A DNA stretch of 64,000 bases, taken from NCBI RefSeq assembly GCF_001412215.1, contig NZ_LLWP01000012.1, positions 124,001-188,000 of the forward strand, written 5' to 3'. The stretch comes from Pedobacter sp. Hv1 (GTDB lineage: Bacteria > Bacteroidota > Bacteroidia > Sphingobacteriales > Sphingobacteriaceae). The position numbers and the translations under genes were made by a program. Below the pieces are notes generated by a model, which did no database searches, had not been told where the DNA came from, and saw nothing but the letters and a program-made list of their open reading frames with translations. This document shows, piece after piece, positions 50,249-59,600 of this stretch; positions within the stretch are counted from its first letter, which is position 1; the number at the start of each line of letters is the position of its first letter.

Positions 50249-53200
50249 ATGAAAAAACTTGTACTAAGTTTCTTCATCTTGTTCGCCGTGTCTATTAATG
50301 CGTTTGCGCAAGAGCGCACCGTTACGGGCACCGTGAAGTCAAGTGAAGACGGATTACCAATTCCAGGAGTAACCGTAAAAGTAAAAGAGGTACCTGGTGT
50401 AGGTATCACATCTGGTCCAGATGGAAAATTCTCCCTAAAAGTTCCAGCAAATGGAAAAACACTACTCTTCTCTTACATCGGATTTGTGCCTTTAGAAGCC
50501 GCAATTACCAGTAGTAATGTAGTAAACGTTAATCTAGTAAGCGATTCGAAAACCTTAGGAGAGGTAATCGTTTCGGGTGTTGCAGGTGCAACAACAAGAG
50601 AAAAACTAACCGTTTCTGTTACCAAAATAGGTGAAGACAGATTGAATGCAGTAACTGCAAGTTCAATTGGTAATGCGCTTGTGGGTAAAGTAGAAGGTGT
50701 TAGAGCTAGTCAATCTAGTGGTGCACCAGGTAGTTCATCTACAATTCAATTAAGGGGTAATAACAATTTACCAGGTGTTGGATCTGGCCCGCTCATTTTA
50801 ATAGATGGAGCAATTTACACTGGAGATCTAAGCTCAATTAACGCAGATGACGTAGAGTCGATGGAAATCGTTAAAGGTGCAGCAGCTGCATCACTTTATG
50901 GTTCAAGAGCAGGTAATGGAGTATTGGCCATTGTTACAAAAAGAGGAAAAAACCTAGCCATTAATGGTACATCAATTACGGTGCGTAATGAAGCTACTCT
51001 TTCTGAACTTGGTAAAAAATTAGATTTGGCAACCCACCATCCATATAAGCTTGCTGCCGATGCAGGAAGCTTTGTAGGACAGTACACCAGATATAATGGT
51101 GTAACTTATCCGGCAGGTTATAGAGGTGCTGGTTTTAATGCTGGCATTACTGGCTCACGTGGTTATGATACAGATCACTATGCAGACAATGACTTTGGTG
51201 TTGTAATAGATCAACAAGATAAGCTATTTAAAACAGGAACAAACTACACCAATTATGCAGCTATTGCCAATAGAGGTGAAAGGAGCAATATTTTTGCCTC
51301 ATTTGAAAACAACAAGCAAAAAGGGGTAGTATTTGAAGCACCTGGCTACAGAAGACAAAACTTCCGTTTCAATGCAGATTATCAGTTGTCTAGATGGTTA
51401 AAGGTAAGTACCTCTAACTTATTTATCAATACGGCAAATTCATCGTCTGGAGGTTTTTGGACTGCAGTTATTGCAGAACCAGATGCAGATCTTTTCCAAT
51501 CTTTTTCAGATGGACAGCCTTATTACCTACGTATCAACCAGTTTAGTGGTGAGCAGGTAAACCCATTGTATGGTAACTATAAAAACAAAAACAGAACCAA
51601 GAATACCTCTTGGTTGGGTACCTATGCTGCAAATATTAAATTCACTAATTGGTTAAATGCAGATGTGTCTCATACCATCGAGATCAACAATAGTGATTAT
51701 AGATCAGTTAACCCAATTGATACTTGGGGAACAAACAATGCCTATACAGGTGGAAGTTTAAATCTTAATAATTCTAAAACAAATAACCAGAATACACAAG
51801 CTACTTTAAACTTTAGCACTAAATTAAAAGACTTAAACATCAATGGTAAGTTATCATATCTATATGAAAATAGACAATATGATTCAGGAAGTTCATCAGG
51901 TTCAGGTTTTGCCTATGCTGGTGTTGAGCAGTTGAACAACTTTACCACAACCAACTCTAGTTCTTACCAAGAAGTTGAAAAAGCAGAAAACTACTTTGCA
52001 ATTTTAGGTTTGGATTATAAAGACAGGTATCTAATTGACGGTATGTTCCGTTATGATGGATCATCTTTATTTGGAGCTGATGCACGTTGGAACCCTTATT
52101 ACCGTATTTCAGCAGCTTATCGTCTTAGCCAAGATTTTAAAATTCCAGGCATTGATGAATTTAAAATTAGAGGAGCTTATGGTATTGCAGGTATCCGCCC
52201 TGGATACAACTGGCAATACTTCTATTACACTTTAAATAACGGGGTTGCAAATGCCCAACAAAAAGGTAACCCACTGTTAAAGCCATCTAAAACAAAAGAA
52301 ACAGAGATTGGCTTAAACATTAACTTCTTAAAGAAATTCAGATTTGATGGTGCATTCGCAAATTCGACCACTGTTGATCAGTTTGAAAACATTGACGTGT
52401 TCCCAATTACCAACCAAGGAAATAGCAATAGCTACATTAATGGTGGAACGGTGAATACTAAAACATTAGAGGCAAGTTTAGCCGCTGATGTGGTTAACAA
52501 CGCTAACTTAAGTTGGACTGCAAATTTAGTGTTTACACGTGTTCGTCAAAAAATCGTATCAATCACTAGAGCGCCATATTTATACGGAGCTACAGATGGT
52601 GGAGGTCAGCAGATGTTCTACATCAAAGCAGGAGAAACTTATGGTGCCATGTATGGACACTCTTTTGTAAAATCGCTTGATGTGATGAGCAAACAACTTC
52701 CTTCTGGTAAAACCATTAATGACTATACCGTTAACTCTGATGGTTTTGTAATTGACAAAGGAACAGATGGTACAATTAATGAAAAAGCAATCTTGTTAAA
52801 AGATGCTACAGGTAACAACTGGTACGGAAAGATAGGTGATGGTAATGCCGATTTCAACATTGGTTTTTCTAATACTTTTAAATATAAAAACTTCAGCTTA
52901 TACTTCTTGTTAGACTGGAAACAAGGTGGAGACATCTATAACTCTAAAGCACAATGGAGTACCAGAGATTTAAGAAACGGTATTGTTGACCAAAGTGGAA
53001 AGCCTGATGGACAGAAAAAAACAGCCGAGTATTATTTAAATTTCTATGAGGTGAATACAGTGAATGATTTCTGGGTAGAAGATGCCAGTTACTTGAAATT
53101 TAGAGAGGTAGCTATCAGTTATTCATTGCCTAAAAAACTATTGAGCAATACGTTTAATGGTGTATTTAAAGGAGTAACTGCTAAAGTAATAGGCCGTAAC

Positions 53201-53326
53201 TTATTTACCATTACTGGTTATTCAGGTTATGATCCTGAAGTTGGTTCTGTATCTCAGCCTTATGATGGTATCAATAAATACCCTAACTATAGATCTTATG
53301 GCTTCTCACTTGCATTTGATTTTTAA
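50249..53326 (+). CDS. SusC/RagA-family TonB-linked outer membrane receptor
   Basis: 1025 residues. Signal peptide ending near NAFAQ; CarboxypepD_reg-like domain (about 25-105; GTVKSSEDGLPIPGVTVKV); plug domain (about 115-235) including VEGVRASQSSGAPGSSSTIQLRGNNNLPG and VKGAAAASLYGSRAGNGVLAI in outline; then the 22-strand barrel ending in YGFSLAFDF. It forms the transport channel in the outer membrane, energised by TonB, with the SusD-like lid protein encoded 24 bases downstream. No glycan enzymes, sensor or sigma pair are adjacent, so substrate (sugar, peptide or other) is open. Confidence 0.96.
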   Translation: MKKLVLSFFILFAVSINAFAQERTVTGTVKSSEDGLPIPGVTVKVKEVPGVGITSGPDGKFSLKVPANGKTLLFSYIGFVPLEAAITSSNVVNVNLVSDSKTLGEVIVSGVAGATTREKLTVSVTKIGEDRLNAVTASSIGNALVGKVEGVRASQSSGAPGSSSTIQLRGNNNLPGVGSGPLILIDGAIYTGDLSSINADDVESMEIVKGAAAASLYGSRAGNGVLAIVTKRGKNLAINGTSITVRNEATLSELGKKLDLATHHPYKLAADAGSFVGQYTRYNGVTYPAGYRGAGFNAGITGSRGYDTDHYADNDFGVVIDQQDKLFKTGTNYTNYAAIANRGERSNIFASFENNKQKGVVFEAPGYRRQNFRFNADYQLSRWLKVSTSNLFINTANSSSGGFWTAVIAEPDADLFQSFSDGQPYYLRINQFSGEQVNPLYGNYKNKNRTKNTSWLGTYAANIKFTNWLNADVSHTIEINNSDYRSVNPIDTWGTNNAYTGGSLNLNNSKTNNQNTQATLNFSTKLKDLNINGKLSYLYENRQYDSGSSSGSGFAYAGVEQLNNFTTTNSSSYQEVEKAENYFAILGLDYKDRYLIDGMFRYDGSSLFGADARWNPYYRISAAYRLSQDFKIPGIDEFKIRGAYGIAGIRPGYNWQYFYYTLNNGVANAQQKGNPLLKPSKTKETEIGLNINFLKKFRFDGAFANSTTVDQFENIDVFPITNQGNSNSYINGGTVNTKTLEASLAADVVNNANLSWTANLVFTRVRQKIVSITRAPYLYGATDGGGQQMFYIKAGETYGAMYGHSFVKSLDVMSKQLPSGKTINDYTVNSDGFVIDKGTDGTINEKAILLKDATGNNWYGKIGDGNADFNIGFSNTFKYKNFSLYFLLDWKQGGDIYNSKAQWSTRDLRNGIVDQSGKPDGQKKTAEYYLNFYEVNTVNDFWVEDASYLKFREVAISYSLPKKLLSNTFNGVFKGVTAKVIGRNLFTITGYSGYDPEVGSVSQPYDGINKYPNYRSYGFSLAFDF

Positions 53327-53349
53327 GAACTAATTTAAAATTTAAGACA

Positions 53350-54858
53350 ATGAAAAAAATAAAAATATTTACAATTCTTACGTTTGTATTGTTACTAAGC
53401 AATGCGTGTAAGAAAAGTAATTTGGTTGTTCCAAATCTAAACAATCCAGATTTCGACGATGTATATGCTAGTGGAACAAACGTTGCTGGTATAACAGGTG
53501 GGTTATTTACAACCATCTTTAACAATAGCCACTCAGAAGGAGGGGTTCAAATGATGTTGGGCACGGCCTCAGATCAAACAACTTGTTCGTATGGTAACTT
53601 TGGTATGCGAGACATGTCTTGGGAGCCTCGTGATTTTGCTTGGAACAATACCGCTGCTTACAGCTACAATACACAGACCAAAAACTTTTTTGATGGTCAG
53701 TATTCAGCAGTTGTTACTGCTTCCTTAATTGCAAAATCAGTTAATTCTGGTACATCTTTCCCTGCTTCAACCCCGGGTGCAAAAGCTACATTGGCCTTTG
53801 CAAGATTTATTATGGGAATGGGCCATGGTAATATTGCTTTGGTTTTTGACCGTGGTTTTGTGGTTGATGAGAATGTAGGTTCGGAAGGTAAATTAACAGA
53901 TGCGGTACCTTTTACCGACTTGGCAGCTGCTGCATTAAAGAACCTAGACGAAGCAATTGCAATTTCTAACGCCAATACCTTTACAATTCCAGCCGCATGG
54001 TTAAGTACCGATGCAAGCATGTCTAACGTGCAATTTGCAAGGTTATGTAATACTTATGCTGCCAGAATTATGGCTTATTTGCCAAGAAATAAAACTCAAC
54101 TAGCTGCGGTTAACTGGCCAAAAGTTAAAACCTATGCAGATGCTGGGATCACTACTGACTTTAACGTGGTGATGGATGATGTTAAAATTGGTGATAATTG
54201 TGCTTATTATGGAGGCCAAGGAAACGATACTTGGGGCCGTACAGATATGTATGTAATCCATTTAATGGATCCTGCACAACCAGCACACTGGGATGATACA
54301 CCAACTTTCCCAGCTCCGCCGGCATCAGTTAATCCACCAGATAAAAGATTGCTAAGTGACTATGCTTACTTGCCATCGAATTCATTTATAGCTGCGAGGG
54401 GATATTATCACTTCTCTAACTATAGAAGTAAACGTTATGATCCAATATACATCCAAGATCTTTGGGCTGGAACTAAGCCAGAAGTGATGAAAGCGGAAAA
54501 TGACATGTTAAGAGCCGAATCAAGAATTTATGGTACAGCTCAAGATCTAGGCGGTGCTGCAGCGATTGTGAATGCAAGTACTCGTGTAACTAGAGGCCAA
54601 TTAGCTCCAGTAGGTGCTGTTGCTGCTGATTTGACGAAAGCGATCCACCAAGAGCGCATGGTTGAAATGGTAGCAACAGGTGCAAATCTTGCGTTTTATG
54701 AAATGAGAAAATTAGATTTCTTACAAAAAGGAACGCCTTTGAATATGCCATTGCCAGCCAAAACACTGGAAACAATTTCTGCTCCTTCACCATTCTACAC
54801 CTTTGGTACAACCGCCAAGGCTGATGGAATAAATACTTCAAACTCGGGTTGGAGATAA
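53350..54858 (+). CDS. SusD/RagB-like nutrient-binding lipoprotein
   Basis: 502 residues. Lipobox LSNAC near residue 18 marks it as a surface lipoprotein. The mature part has the SusD-like helical repeat features: DPNNPDF-like NLNNPDFDDVY, GITGGLFTTIFNN, a TPR-type LAFARFIMGMGHGNIAL, and near the C-terminus IHQERMVEMVATG...YEMRKLDFL. It caps the SusC-like barrel encoded immediately upstream and captures ligand. Followed by a terminator. Ligand unknown. Confidence 0.93.
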   Translation: MKKIKIFTILTFVLLLSNACKKSNLVVPNLNNPDFDDVYASGTNVAGITGGLFTTIFNNSHSEGGVQMMLGTASDQTTCSYGNFGMRDMSWEPRDFAWNNTAAYSYNTQTKNFFDGQYSAVVTASLIAKSVNSGTSFPASTPGAKATLAFARFIMGMGHGNIALVFDRGFVVDENVGSEGKLTDAVPFTDLAAAALKNLDEAIAISNANTFTIPAAWLSTDASMSNVQFARLCNTYAARIMAYLPRNKTQLAAVNWPKVKTYADAGITTDFNVVMDDVKIGDNCAYYGGQGNDTWGRTDMYVIHLMDPAQPAHWDDTPTFPAPPASVNPPDKRLLSDYAYLPSNSFIAARGYYHFSNYRSKRYDPIYIQDLWAGTKPEVMKAENDMLRAESRIYGTAQDLGGAAAIVNASTRVTRGQLAPVGAVAADLTKAIHQERMVEMVATGANLAFYEMRKLDFLQKGTPLNMPLPAKTLETISAPSPFYTFGTTAKADGINTSNSGWR

Positions 54859-54873
54859 TATTTTAATTTAATT

Positions 54874-54912
54874 AGGCCCCAATAAATTCATGTAATTTGT
54901 TGGGGCCTTTTT
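54874..54912 (+). terminator. Terminator of the SusC/SusD operon
   Basis: AGGCCCCAA (54874-54882) and TTGGGGCCT (54900-54908) form a 9-bp GC-rich stem with a 17-base loop and a T-run, starting 15 bases after the stop. Confidence 0.9.
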
Positions 54913-55031
54913 ATGTGGTATTGATGACAGAAGGTAATGTAATGGTCATCAATTGTACAAACAAGAAAAGAGCTCAAATGTATTGGGCTGTTAGTCTGTA
55001 GATGAATGTTTAAAGCATTTTATGCCAAAGA

Positions 55032-55439
55032 TTATTTCTTATCAATACTGTATTTACCGGGCCCAATAAAGATCAGTCCAAAACAAACAATGCCCAGTTC
55101 AATGGCATGTGATGCTCCACTTAAACCATCGCCTTTGCCAAAATGTACCAACGCAGCAATGATCATTGTAAATACCAATAAGATATTTGCTGGACGGAAA
55201 AATAAACCCAAAACCAATAAAAAGCCGCCAAAGGTTTCTGTAGCTGCGGCCATAAAGCCCCAAAAAACAGGAAGAAAATCAATGCCGATTACTTTCATGC
55301 TGCCACCAAGACCGGTCCATCCTTCAACGCCTCCAGAAATTTTCGGGAAACCGTGTACCATAAACATTGCGCCTAAGCCAACTCTCAAAATTAATAAACC
55401 GGTATTACGGTATTTGCCTAAACTATCTAATATTGCCAT
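55032..55439 (-). CDS. DoxX-family membrane protein
   Basis: 135 residues with four hydrophobic helices of the DoxX layout: TGLLILRVGLGAMFMVHGFPKI near the N-terminus (the family's GxxFxxHGxxK-like motif) and FWGFMAAATETFGGFLLVLGLF. Members are quinone-linked or thiosulfate-related membrane proteins; most homologues have no known function. It follows the LD-carboxypeptidase gene by 2 bases on the same strand, so the two are cotranscribed. Confidence 0.9.
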   Translation of the reverse strand: MAILDSLGKYRNTGLLILRVGLGAMFMVHGFPKISGGVEGWTGLGGSMKVIGIDFLPVFWGFMAAATETFGGFLLVLGLFFRPANILLVFTMIIAALVHFGKGDGLSGASHAIELGIVCFGLIFIGPGKYSIDKK

Positions 55440-55441
55440 TG

Positions 55442-56341
55442 TTATAAAAACTTAAATTGAACATTGTGTTTTGCTACTTGTAAAGATACATTTTTGCCTA
55501 ATATCATAGCTCTATTGTCGTCTATATGCCCCGTTGGGAAATTAAAACAGACTGGATAACCATAGTCCTTAACCAGTTCGAGAATGATTTCTTCGGGTGT
55601 TTGCCCAAATGGAATGGTTTCTTCGCTAATCTCATTAAAAGCACCTACAATTAGGCCTTTAAGTTGAGCAAGTTTGCCATTTCTTTTCAATAATCGCATC
55701 ATTCTATCTATCGAATATTCATGCTCGCCAACATCTTCTAAAAAGAGGATCTTGCCTTCGTAATCCATTTCAGAAACAGAACCCTCAACGGCAATTAACA
55801 AACTCAAATTACCACCAATTAATATGCCCTCGGCTGTACCTTCACAATTTGTGAACTCACTTTGATACGTATAGCTGATCTCCTCCCCAAACAATGCTTT
55901 TCTTAAGCTATCTAAAGCTTCGGGGGTACTGCTATCAAAAGTATAAGGCATTTGCCCATGTATGCTCTGGGTATTTAATGTTGCTAAAGCATGCGACAAC
56001 AAGATGGTAATGTCGCTAAAACCAATCAACCATTTTGGGTTTTGTTCAAAAGCGCTAAAATCTAAGCGGTCAATAATGCGAATAGTGCCATAACCACCAC
56101 GGGCAGCAATAATGGCCTTGATGCTAGGATCATCCAAATAGTGTTGCAGATCTGCAGCTCTCAGCTCATCTGTGCCCGCAAACTGATGATAGGTACTAGT
56201 AAGGGTTTGACCAAGAACAACCTCCAACCCCCAGGCTTTTAAAGTCTCAATTGCAGCATCAATAGGTTTAGGTAATTTCTTGGCAGGACAAACAATTGCA
56301 ATTTTGTCGCCTTTTTTTAAATACGGTGGCTGTTTAATCAT
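55442..56341 (-). CDS. LD-carboxypeptidase (peptidase family S66)
   Basis: About 299 residues. ATG 56341 is chosen: it starts IKQPPYLKKGDKIAIVCPAKKL, the family's N-terminus, whereas the longer open frame overlaps the diverging metG. Catalytic triad: nucleophile Ser in LIGFSDITILLS, Glu in LFLEDVGEHEYSIDRM, His in FNFPTGHIDDNRA. Cleaves the L,D-bond between meso-DAP (or Lys) and terminal D-Ala of tetrapeptides in peptidoglycan recycling, cytoplasmic. Pairs with the downstream DoxX gene. Confidence 0.94.
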   Translation of the reverse strand: MIKQPPYLKKGDKIAIVCPAKKLPKPIDAAIETLKAWGLEVVLGQTLTSTYHQFAGTDELRAADLQHYLDDPSIKAIIAARGGYGTIRIIDRLDFSAFEQNPKWLIGFSDITILLSHALATLNTQSIHGQMPYTFDSSTPEALDSLRKALFGEEISYTYQSEFTNCEGTAEGILIGGNLSLLIAVEGSVSEMDYEGKILFLEDVGEHEYSIDRMMRLLKRNGKLAQLKGLIVGAFNEISEETIPFGQTPEEIILELVKDYGYPVCFNFPTGHIDDNRAMILGKNVSLQVAKHNVQFKFL

Positions 56342-56353
56342 AGTTAAAACACT

Positions 56354-56361
56354 TATCTTTG
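56354..56361 (+). promoter_or_regulatory. -7 element for metG
   Basis: TATCTTTG is an exact TAnnTTTG box 19 bases before the metG TTG start. It lies in the 39-base gap between the divergent LD-carboxypeptidase and metG genes. No TTG at the -33 distance was seen. Confidence 0.55.
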
Positions 56362-56380
56362 GCAAAATAAATAAATAGTT

Positions 56381-58489
56381 TTGGATAACAGTAAAATTAA
56401 AAGATATACCGTAACGGCAGCTTTGCCTTACACCAATGGTCCGGTGCATATTGGTCACTTGGCAGGAGTTTATTTGCCTGCAGATACCTATGTGCGTTAT
56501 TTGCGCTCGAATAAAAGAGATGTAAAGTTTATTTGTGGCTCTGATGAGAATGGTGTGCCCATTACTTTAAAGGCTAAAAAAGAAGGCATTACACCACAAG
56601 AAGTAGTAGATAAATACCATAAAATTATTGGCGATTCTTTTAAAGAGTTTGGGGTTTCTTTTGATATTTATCACCGTACGTCATCCTTAACACACCACCA
56701 AACAGCCGAAGACTTTTTTGAAAAGCTGTATAAAGATGGCGTATTTACTGAAGAGATTACAGAGCAGTATTACGATGAAAAGGCACAAACATTTTTAGCA
56801 GACCGTTACATTACGGGTACATGCCCTAAATGTGGTAACGAGAACGCTTATGGCGACCAATGCGAAAATTGTGGCAGTACTTTAAATGCAACTGACCTGA
56901 TCAATCCAAAATCTACCTTATCTGGCGAACCTCCAGTACGTAGGGAAACCAAAAACTGGTTTTTACCATTAGATAAGTACGAAGACAAATTAAGAGCCTA
57001 TATCGAAAGCCACAAAGAATGGCGACCAAATGTGTATGGTCAATGCCAAAGCTGGTTAAACGCAGGGCTACAGCCAAGAGCCATGACGCGTGACCTTGAT
57101 TGGGGCGTAAAAGTACCCATTAAGGGAGCTGATGGAAAGGTATTGTATGTATGGTTTGATGCGCCAATTGGTTACATCTCGGCTACAAAAGAGCTTTGTA
57201 ACTATGCAAAACTTGATGTTTGGAACCCAAAGGCCGAAGAATATTACATTAACCAATTAGATGCTGATAAATGCGACTGGGAAACCTATTGGAAAGACGA
57301 AGAGACCAAATTGGTACACTTTATTGGTAAAGACAATATCGTTTTCCACTGTATCATTTTCCCTGCAATGCTCATGGCGCATGGGGGCTATATCTTAGCC
57401 GATAACGTGCCAGCCAATGAATTCTTGAATTTGGAAGGGAATAAGATTTCAACATCTAAGAACTGGGCGGTTTGGTTAAATGAGTATTTGTTAGAGTTCC
57501 CGAACAAACAAGATGTGTTGCGCTATGTATTAACAGCAACAGCACCAGAAACTAAAGACAACGACTTTACTTGGAAAGATTTTCAGGCTCGTAACAATAA
57601 CGAGCTAGTGGCTATCTTGGGTAATTTTATCAATAGGGTAACCGTATTAACCCATAAGTATTTTGAAGGCAAGGTGCCTACCTTAATGGAGCTTACTGAG
57701 CAAGATCAAGCGGTGATAGACGAACTGAAAGCCTATCCGGCAAAGATCAGTGCCTCGATAGAAAACTATCGTTTTAGAGAGGCTTTGGGCGAAGTAATGA
57801 ACGTAGCTCGTTTGGGTAATAAATACCTGGCAGAAACCGAACCTTGGAAGGTAATTAAAACCGACGAAGACCGTGTGAGAACAATTTTGAATATCAGTTT
57901 ACAAATTGCGGCAAACATAGAGATCTTAATTGAGCCATTTTTGCCATTTACAGCAGATAAGTTGATGAAAATGTTAAATTATGGTGGCCACATGTGGGAA
58001 GATGCTGGTTCTATCCATTTGTTAAAACGTGGACATCAGTTAAACGAACCTGAATTGTTGTTTAGCAAAATTGAAGACGAAGAAGTACAAGCACAAATCG
58101 ATAAATTGAACAATAGCAAGGCCGCAAATGCGCAAGCCAGTGCTACGGTTACGCCAGCTAAAGAAAATATCCAGTTTGATCAATTTGGAGCGATGGATAT
58201 TCGTGTAGCTACCATTATAGCGGCAGAAAAAGTAGAGAAAACCAAAAAACTATTGAAACTAACTTTACAAACAGGATTAGATGAGCGTACGGTAGTTTCG
58301 GGTATTGCAGAGCACTATCAACCAGAAAATATAATAGGGCAACAGGTAAGTCTTTTGGTGAACTTGGCGCCAAGAGAAATCAAAGGCATTGTTTCGCAAG
58401 GCATGATTTTAATGGCCGAAAACGCAGAGGGTAAGCTTATTTTTGTGGCACCTACAGGTCAATTCGACAACGGGAGTATCATTAAATAA
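56381..58489 (+). CDS. metG: Methionine-tRNA ligase
   Basis: Class I synthetase charging tRNA-Met. The 702 residues show AALPYTNGPVHIGHLAG (HIGH), zinc knuckle CPKCGNENAYGDQCENCG, GNKISTSKNWAVW (KMSKS variant), and a C-terminal tRNA-binding domain (FGAMDIRVATIIAAEKV onward) that mediates dimerisation in the MetG1 type. The start is TTG at 56381: no ATG occurs in frame before the HIGH motif and the -7 box sits 19 bases upstream. Monocistronic by position, followed by a tRNA-Arg gene. Confidence 0.97.
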   Translation: MDNSKIKRYTVTAALPYTNGPVHIGHLAGVYLPADTYVRYLRSNKRDVKFICGSDENGVPITLKAKKEGITPQEVVDKYHKIIGDSFKEFGVSFDIYHRTSSLTHHQTAEDFFEKLYKDGVFTEEITEQYYDEKAQTFLADRYITGTCPKCGNENAYGDQCENCGSTLNATDLINPKSTLSGEPPVRRETKNWFLPLDKYEDKLRAYIESHKEWRPNVYGQCQSWLNAGLQPRAMTRDLDWGVKVPIKGADGKVLYVWFDAPIGYISATKELCNYAKLDVWNPKAEEYYINQLDADKCDWETYWKDEETKLVHFIGKDNIVFHCIIFPAMLMAHGGYILADNVPANEFLNLEGNKISTSKNWAVWLNEYLLEFPNKQDVLRYVLTATAPETKDNDFTWKDFQARNNNELVAILGNFINRVTVLTHKYFEGKVPTLMELTEQDQAVIDELKAYPAKISASIENYRFREALGEVMNVARLGNKYLAETEPWKVIKTDEDRVRTILNISLQIAANIEILIEPFLPFTADKLMKMLNYGGHMWEDAGSIHLLKRGHQLNEPELLFSKIEDEEVQAQIDKLNNSKAANAQASATVTPAKENIQFDQFGAMDIRVATIIAAEKVEKTKKLLKLTLQTGLDERTVVSGIAEHYQPENIIGQQVSLLVNLAPREIKGIVSQGMILMAENAEGKLIFVAPTGQFDNGSIIK

Positions 58490-58552
58490 GAACCTTAATT
58501 TGGCGAAATATGATTAATGGTCGAATTTTTTAGTCATAATCGCAGATATTTC

Positions 58553-58560
58553 TATATTTG
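58553..58560 (+). promoter_or_regulatory. -7 element upstream of tRNA-Arg
   Basis: TATATTTG is an exact TAnnTTTG match 42 bases before the mature tRNA 5' end, giving a leader of about 35 bases to be removed by RNase P. Confidence 0.5.
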
Positions 58561-58602
58561 TGCGCTTAGCTAAGGTTTGAAGCCAGCTCTTTGTAAAATA
58601 TT

Positions 58603-58674
58603 GGTCCCGTAGTTCAACGGATAGAATAGAAGTTTCCTAAACTTTAGATATGAGTTCGATTCTCGTCGGGACCA
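58603..58674 (+). tRNA. tRNA-Arg (anticodon CCT)
   Basis: Folds cleanly: acceptor GGTCCCG/CGGGACC, D stem GTTC/GAAT, anticodon stem GAAGT/ACTTT with loop TTCCTAA (anticodon CCT at bases 34-36, reading AGG), 4-base variable region and T arm ATGAG-TTCGATT-CTCGT. Discriminator base A at 58674; the 3' CCA is not encoded and must be added post-transcriptionally. Total 72 bases. Confidence 0.96.
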
Positions 58675-58686
58675 CAAAATTTAACC

Positions 58687-58725
58687 GAAATCCACGAAAT
58701 TTTCCTTAAAATTCGTGGATTTCTT
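58687..58725 (+). terminator. Hairpin terminator after tRNA-Arg
   Basis: GAAATCCACGAA (58687-58698) and TTCGTGGATTTC (58712-58723) form a perfect 12-bp stem, extended by TTTT/AAAA with one bulged A. A T-rich tail follows. It starts 13 bases after the tRNA and probably ends its transcript. Confidence 0.7.
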
Positions 58726-58874
58726 TGATTCTCTATTTACGCTTTCCCATATTTTTCTACTAAAAATGCAAGAATTATAGTACTATTCTTATATATGGAA
58801 TCGAACCTTATGTGGCATCTATATATCATATAGCTTATATTGATTACTTTTAACTTAGAAACAATCCAAAACTA

Positions 58875-59414
58875 ATGTCTAAAAAACGCACATTTAAAAA
58901 GATATCAACAGTACTACTTTTTGCGCTAATATTATGCACGCAATACGTTAACGGTCAGAATATAGAAACAAGCCTTAAAGAGCAATTAAAAAAATATTCT
59001 AGCCAGAAGACAGGATTAGATACTAATCTGAAAATTATAGATCTAGGTAGTGCTAGCGTATCAGTACCTTCACAATTCAAAAATAAAAGAACTGGAACAA
59101 TAGATTCAGATATGGGTGAATTAAGTTCGGGAGATTTCAAAATATTTTATGACATTGGTTATATGGCAGGTACTCATATAACTGATCGGAATACCCGTAA
59201 TTCTTCATATTTTACTGTTGGAACCTATAATGGGTATAAAACTTACATAGGCTTGCGCAAGGAAGGTGATAAAGATCAACTGATAATTACAATTTGGGAA
59301 CCAAATCAAGAACGCTCTATGCCTGCTAATTTTTGGGCTTACATTAAAAGTGAGAAGGATATTAACGATATGATAACCATTGTAATGAACTTTAAACTCA
59401 ATAAAAAAGTTTGA
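58875..59414 (+). CDS. Uncharacterised secreted protein
   Basis: 179 residues, not recognised. Basic N-terminus and a hydrophobic segment (STVLLFALILCTQYVNGQ) form a signal peptide. The mature part is a mix of short strands and has few Cys residues; SASVSVPSQFKNK and GTYNGYKTYIGLRKEGDKDQ are its most regular parts, suggestive of a small beta-rich domain. The flanking DNA is more AT-rich than nearby housekeeping genes and it sits between a tRNA gene and a barrel gene, a common place for acquired DNA; that is a weak inference. Confidence 0.7.
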   Translation: MSKKRTFKKISTVLLFALILCTQYVNGQNIETSLKEQLKKYSSQKTGLDTNLKIIDLGSASVSVPSQFKNKRTGTIDSDMGELSSGDFKIFYDIGYMAGTHITDRNTRNSSYFTVGTYNGYKTYIGLRKEGDKDQLIITIWEPNQERSMPANFWAYIKSEKDINDMITIVMNFKLNKKV

Positions 59415-59528
59415 AATCTGTGTCGGCAAGATATTTAAAGTCATCTTTCATGACCCAGAATGTTTATGACCACCTGCAAATCTTCTAAAAAAGAGTTTGA
59501 AATCGGTGCCTTTAAGACCACACAAATT

Positions 59529-59557
59529 GGGAAATGCTTTTTAAGCGTTTCCCTTTT
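59529..59557 (+). terminator. Terminator downstream of the secreted protein
   Basis: GGGAAATGCTT (59529-59539) pairs with AAGCGTTTCCC (59543-59553) with one G-T wobble and a 3-base loop, followed by TTTT. It lies 115 bases after the stop, so it may mark the end of a longer 3' region. Confidence 0.75.
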
Positions 59558-59600
59558 GTTCTTTATCATTAAATAAAATTCTTATCTAAATAAGGATGTG

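Noticed and set aside
58687..58725. Post-tRNA hairpin as phage attachment site
   Set aside because: No second copy of the tRNA 3' end and no integrase are found downstream in the window; a terminator is the simpler reading.
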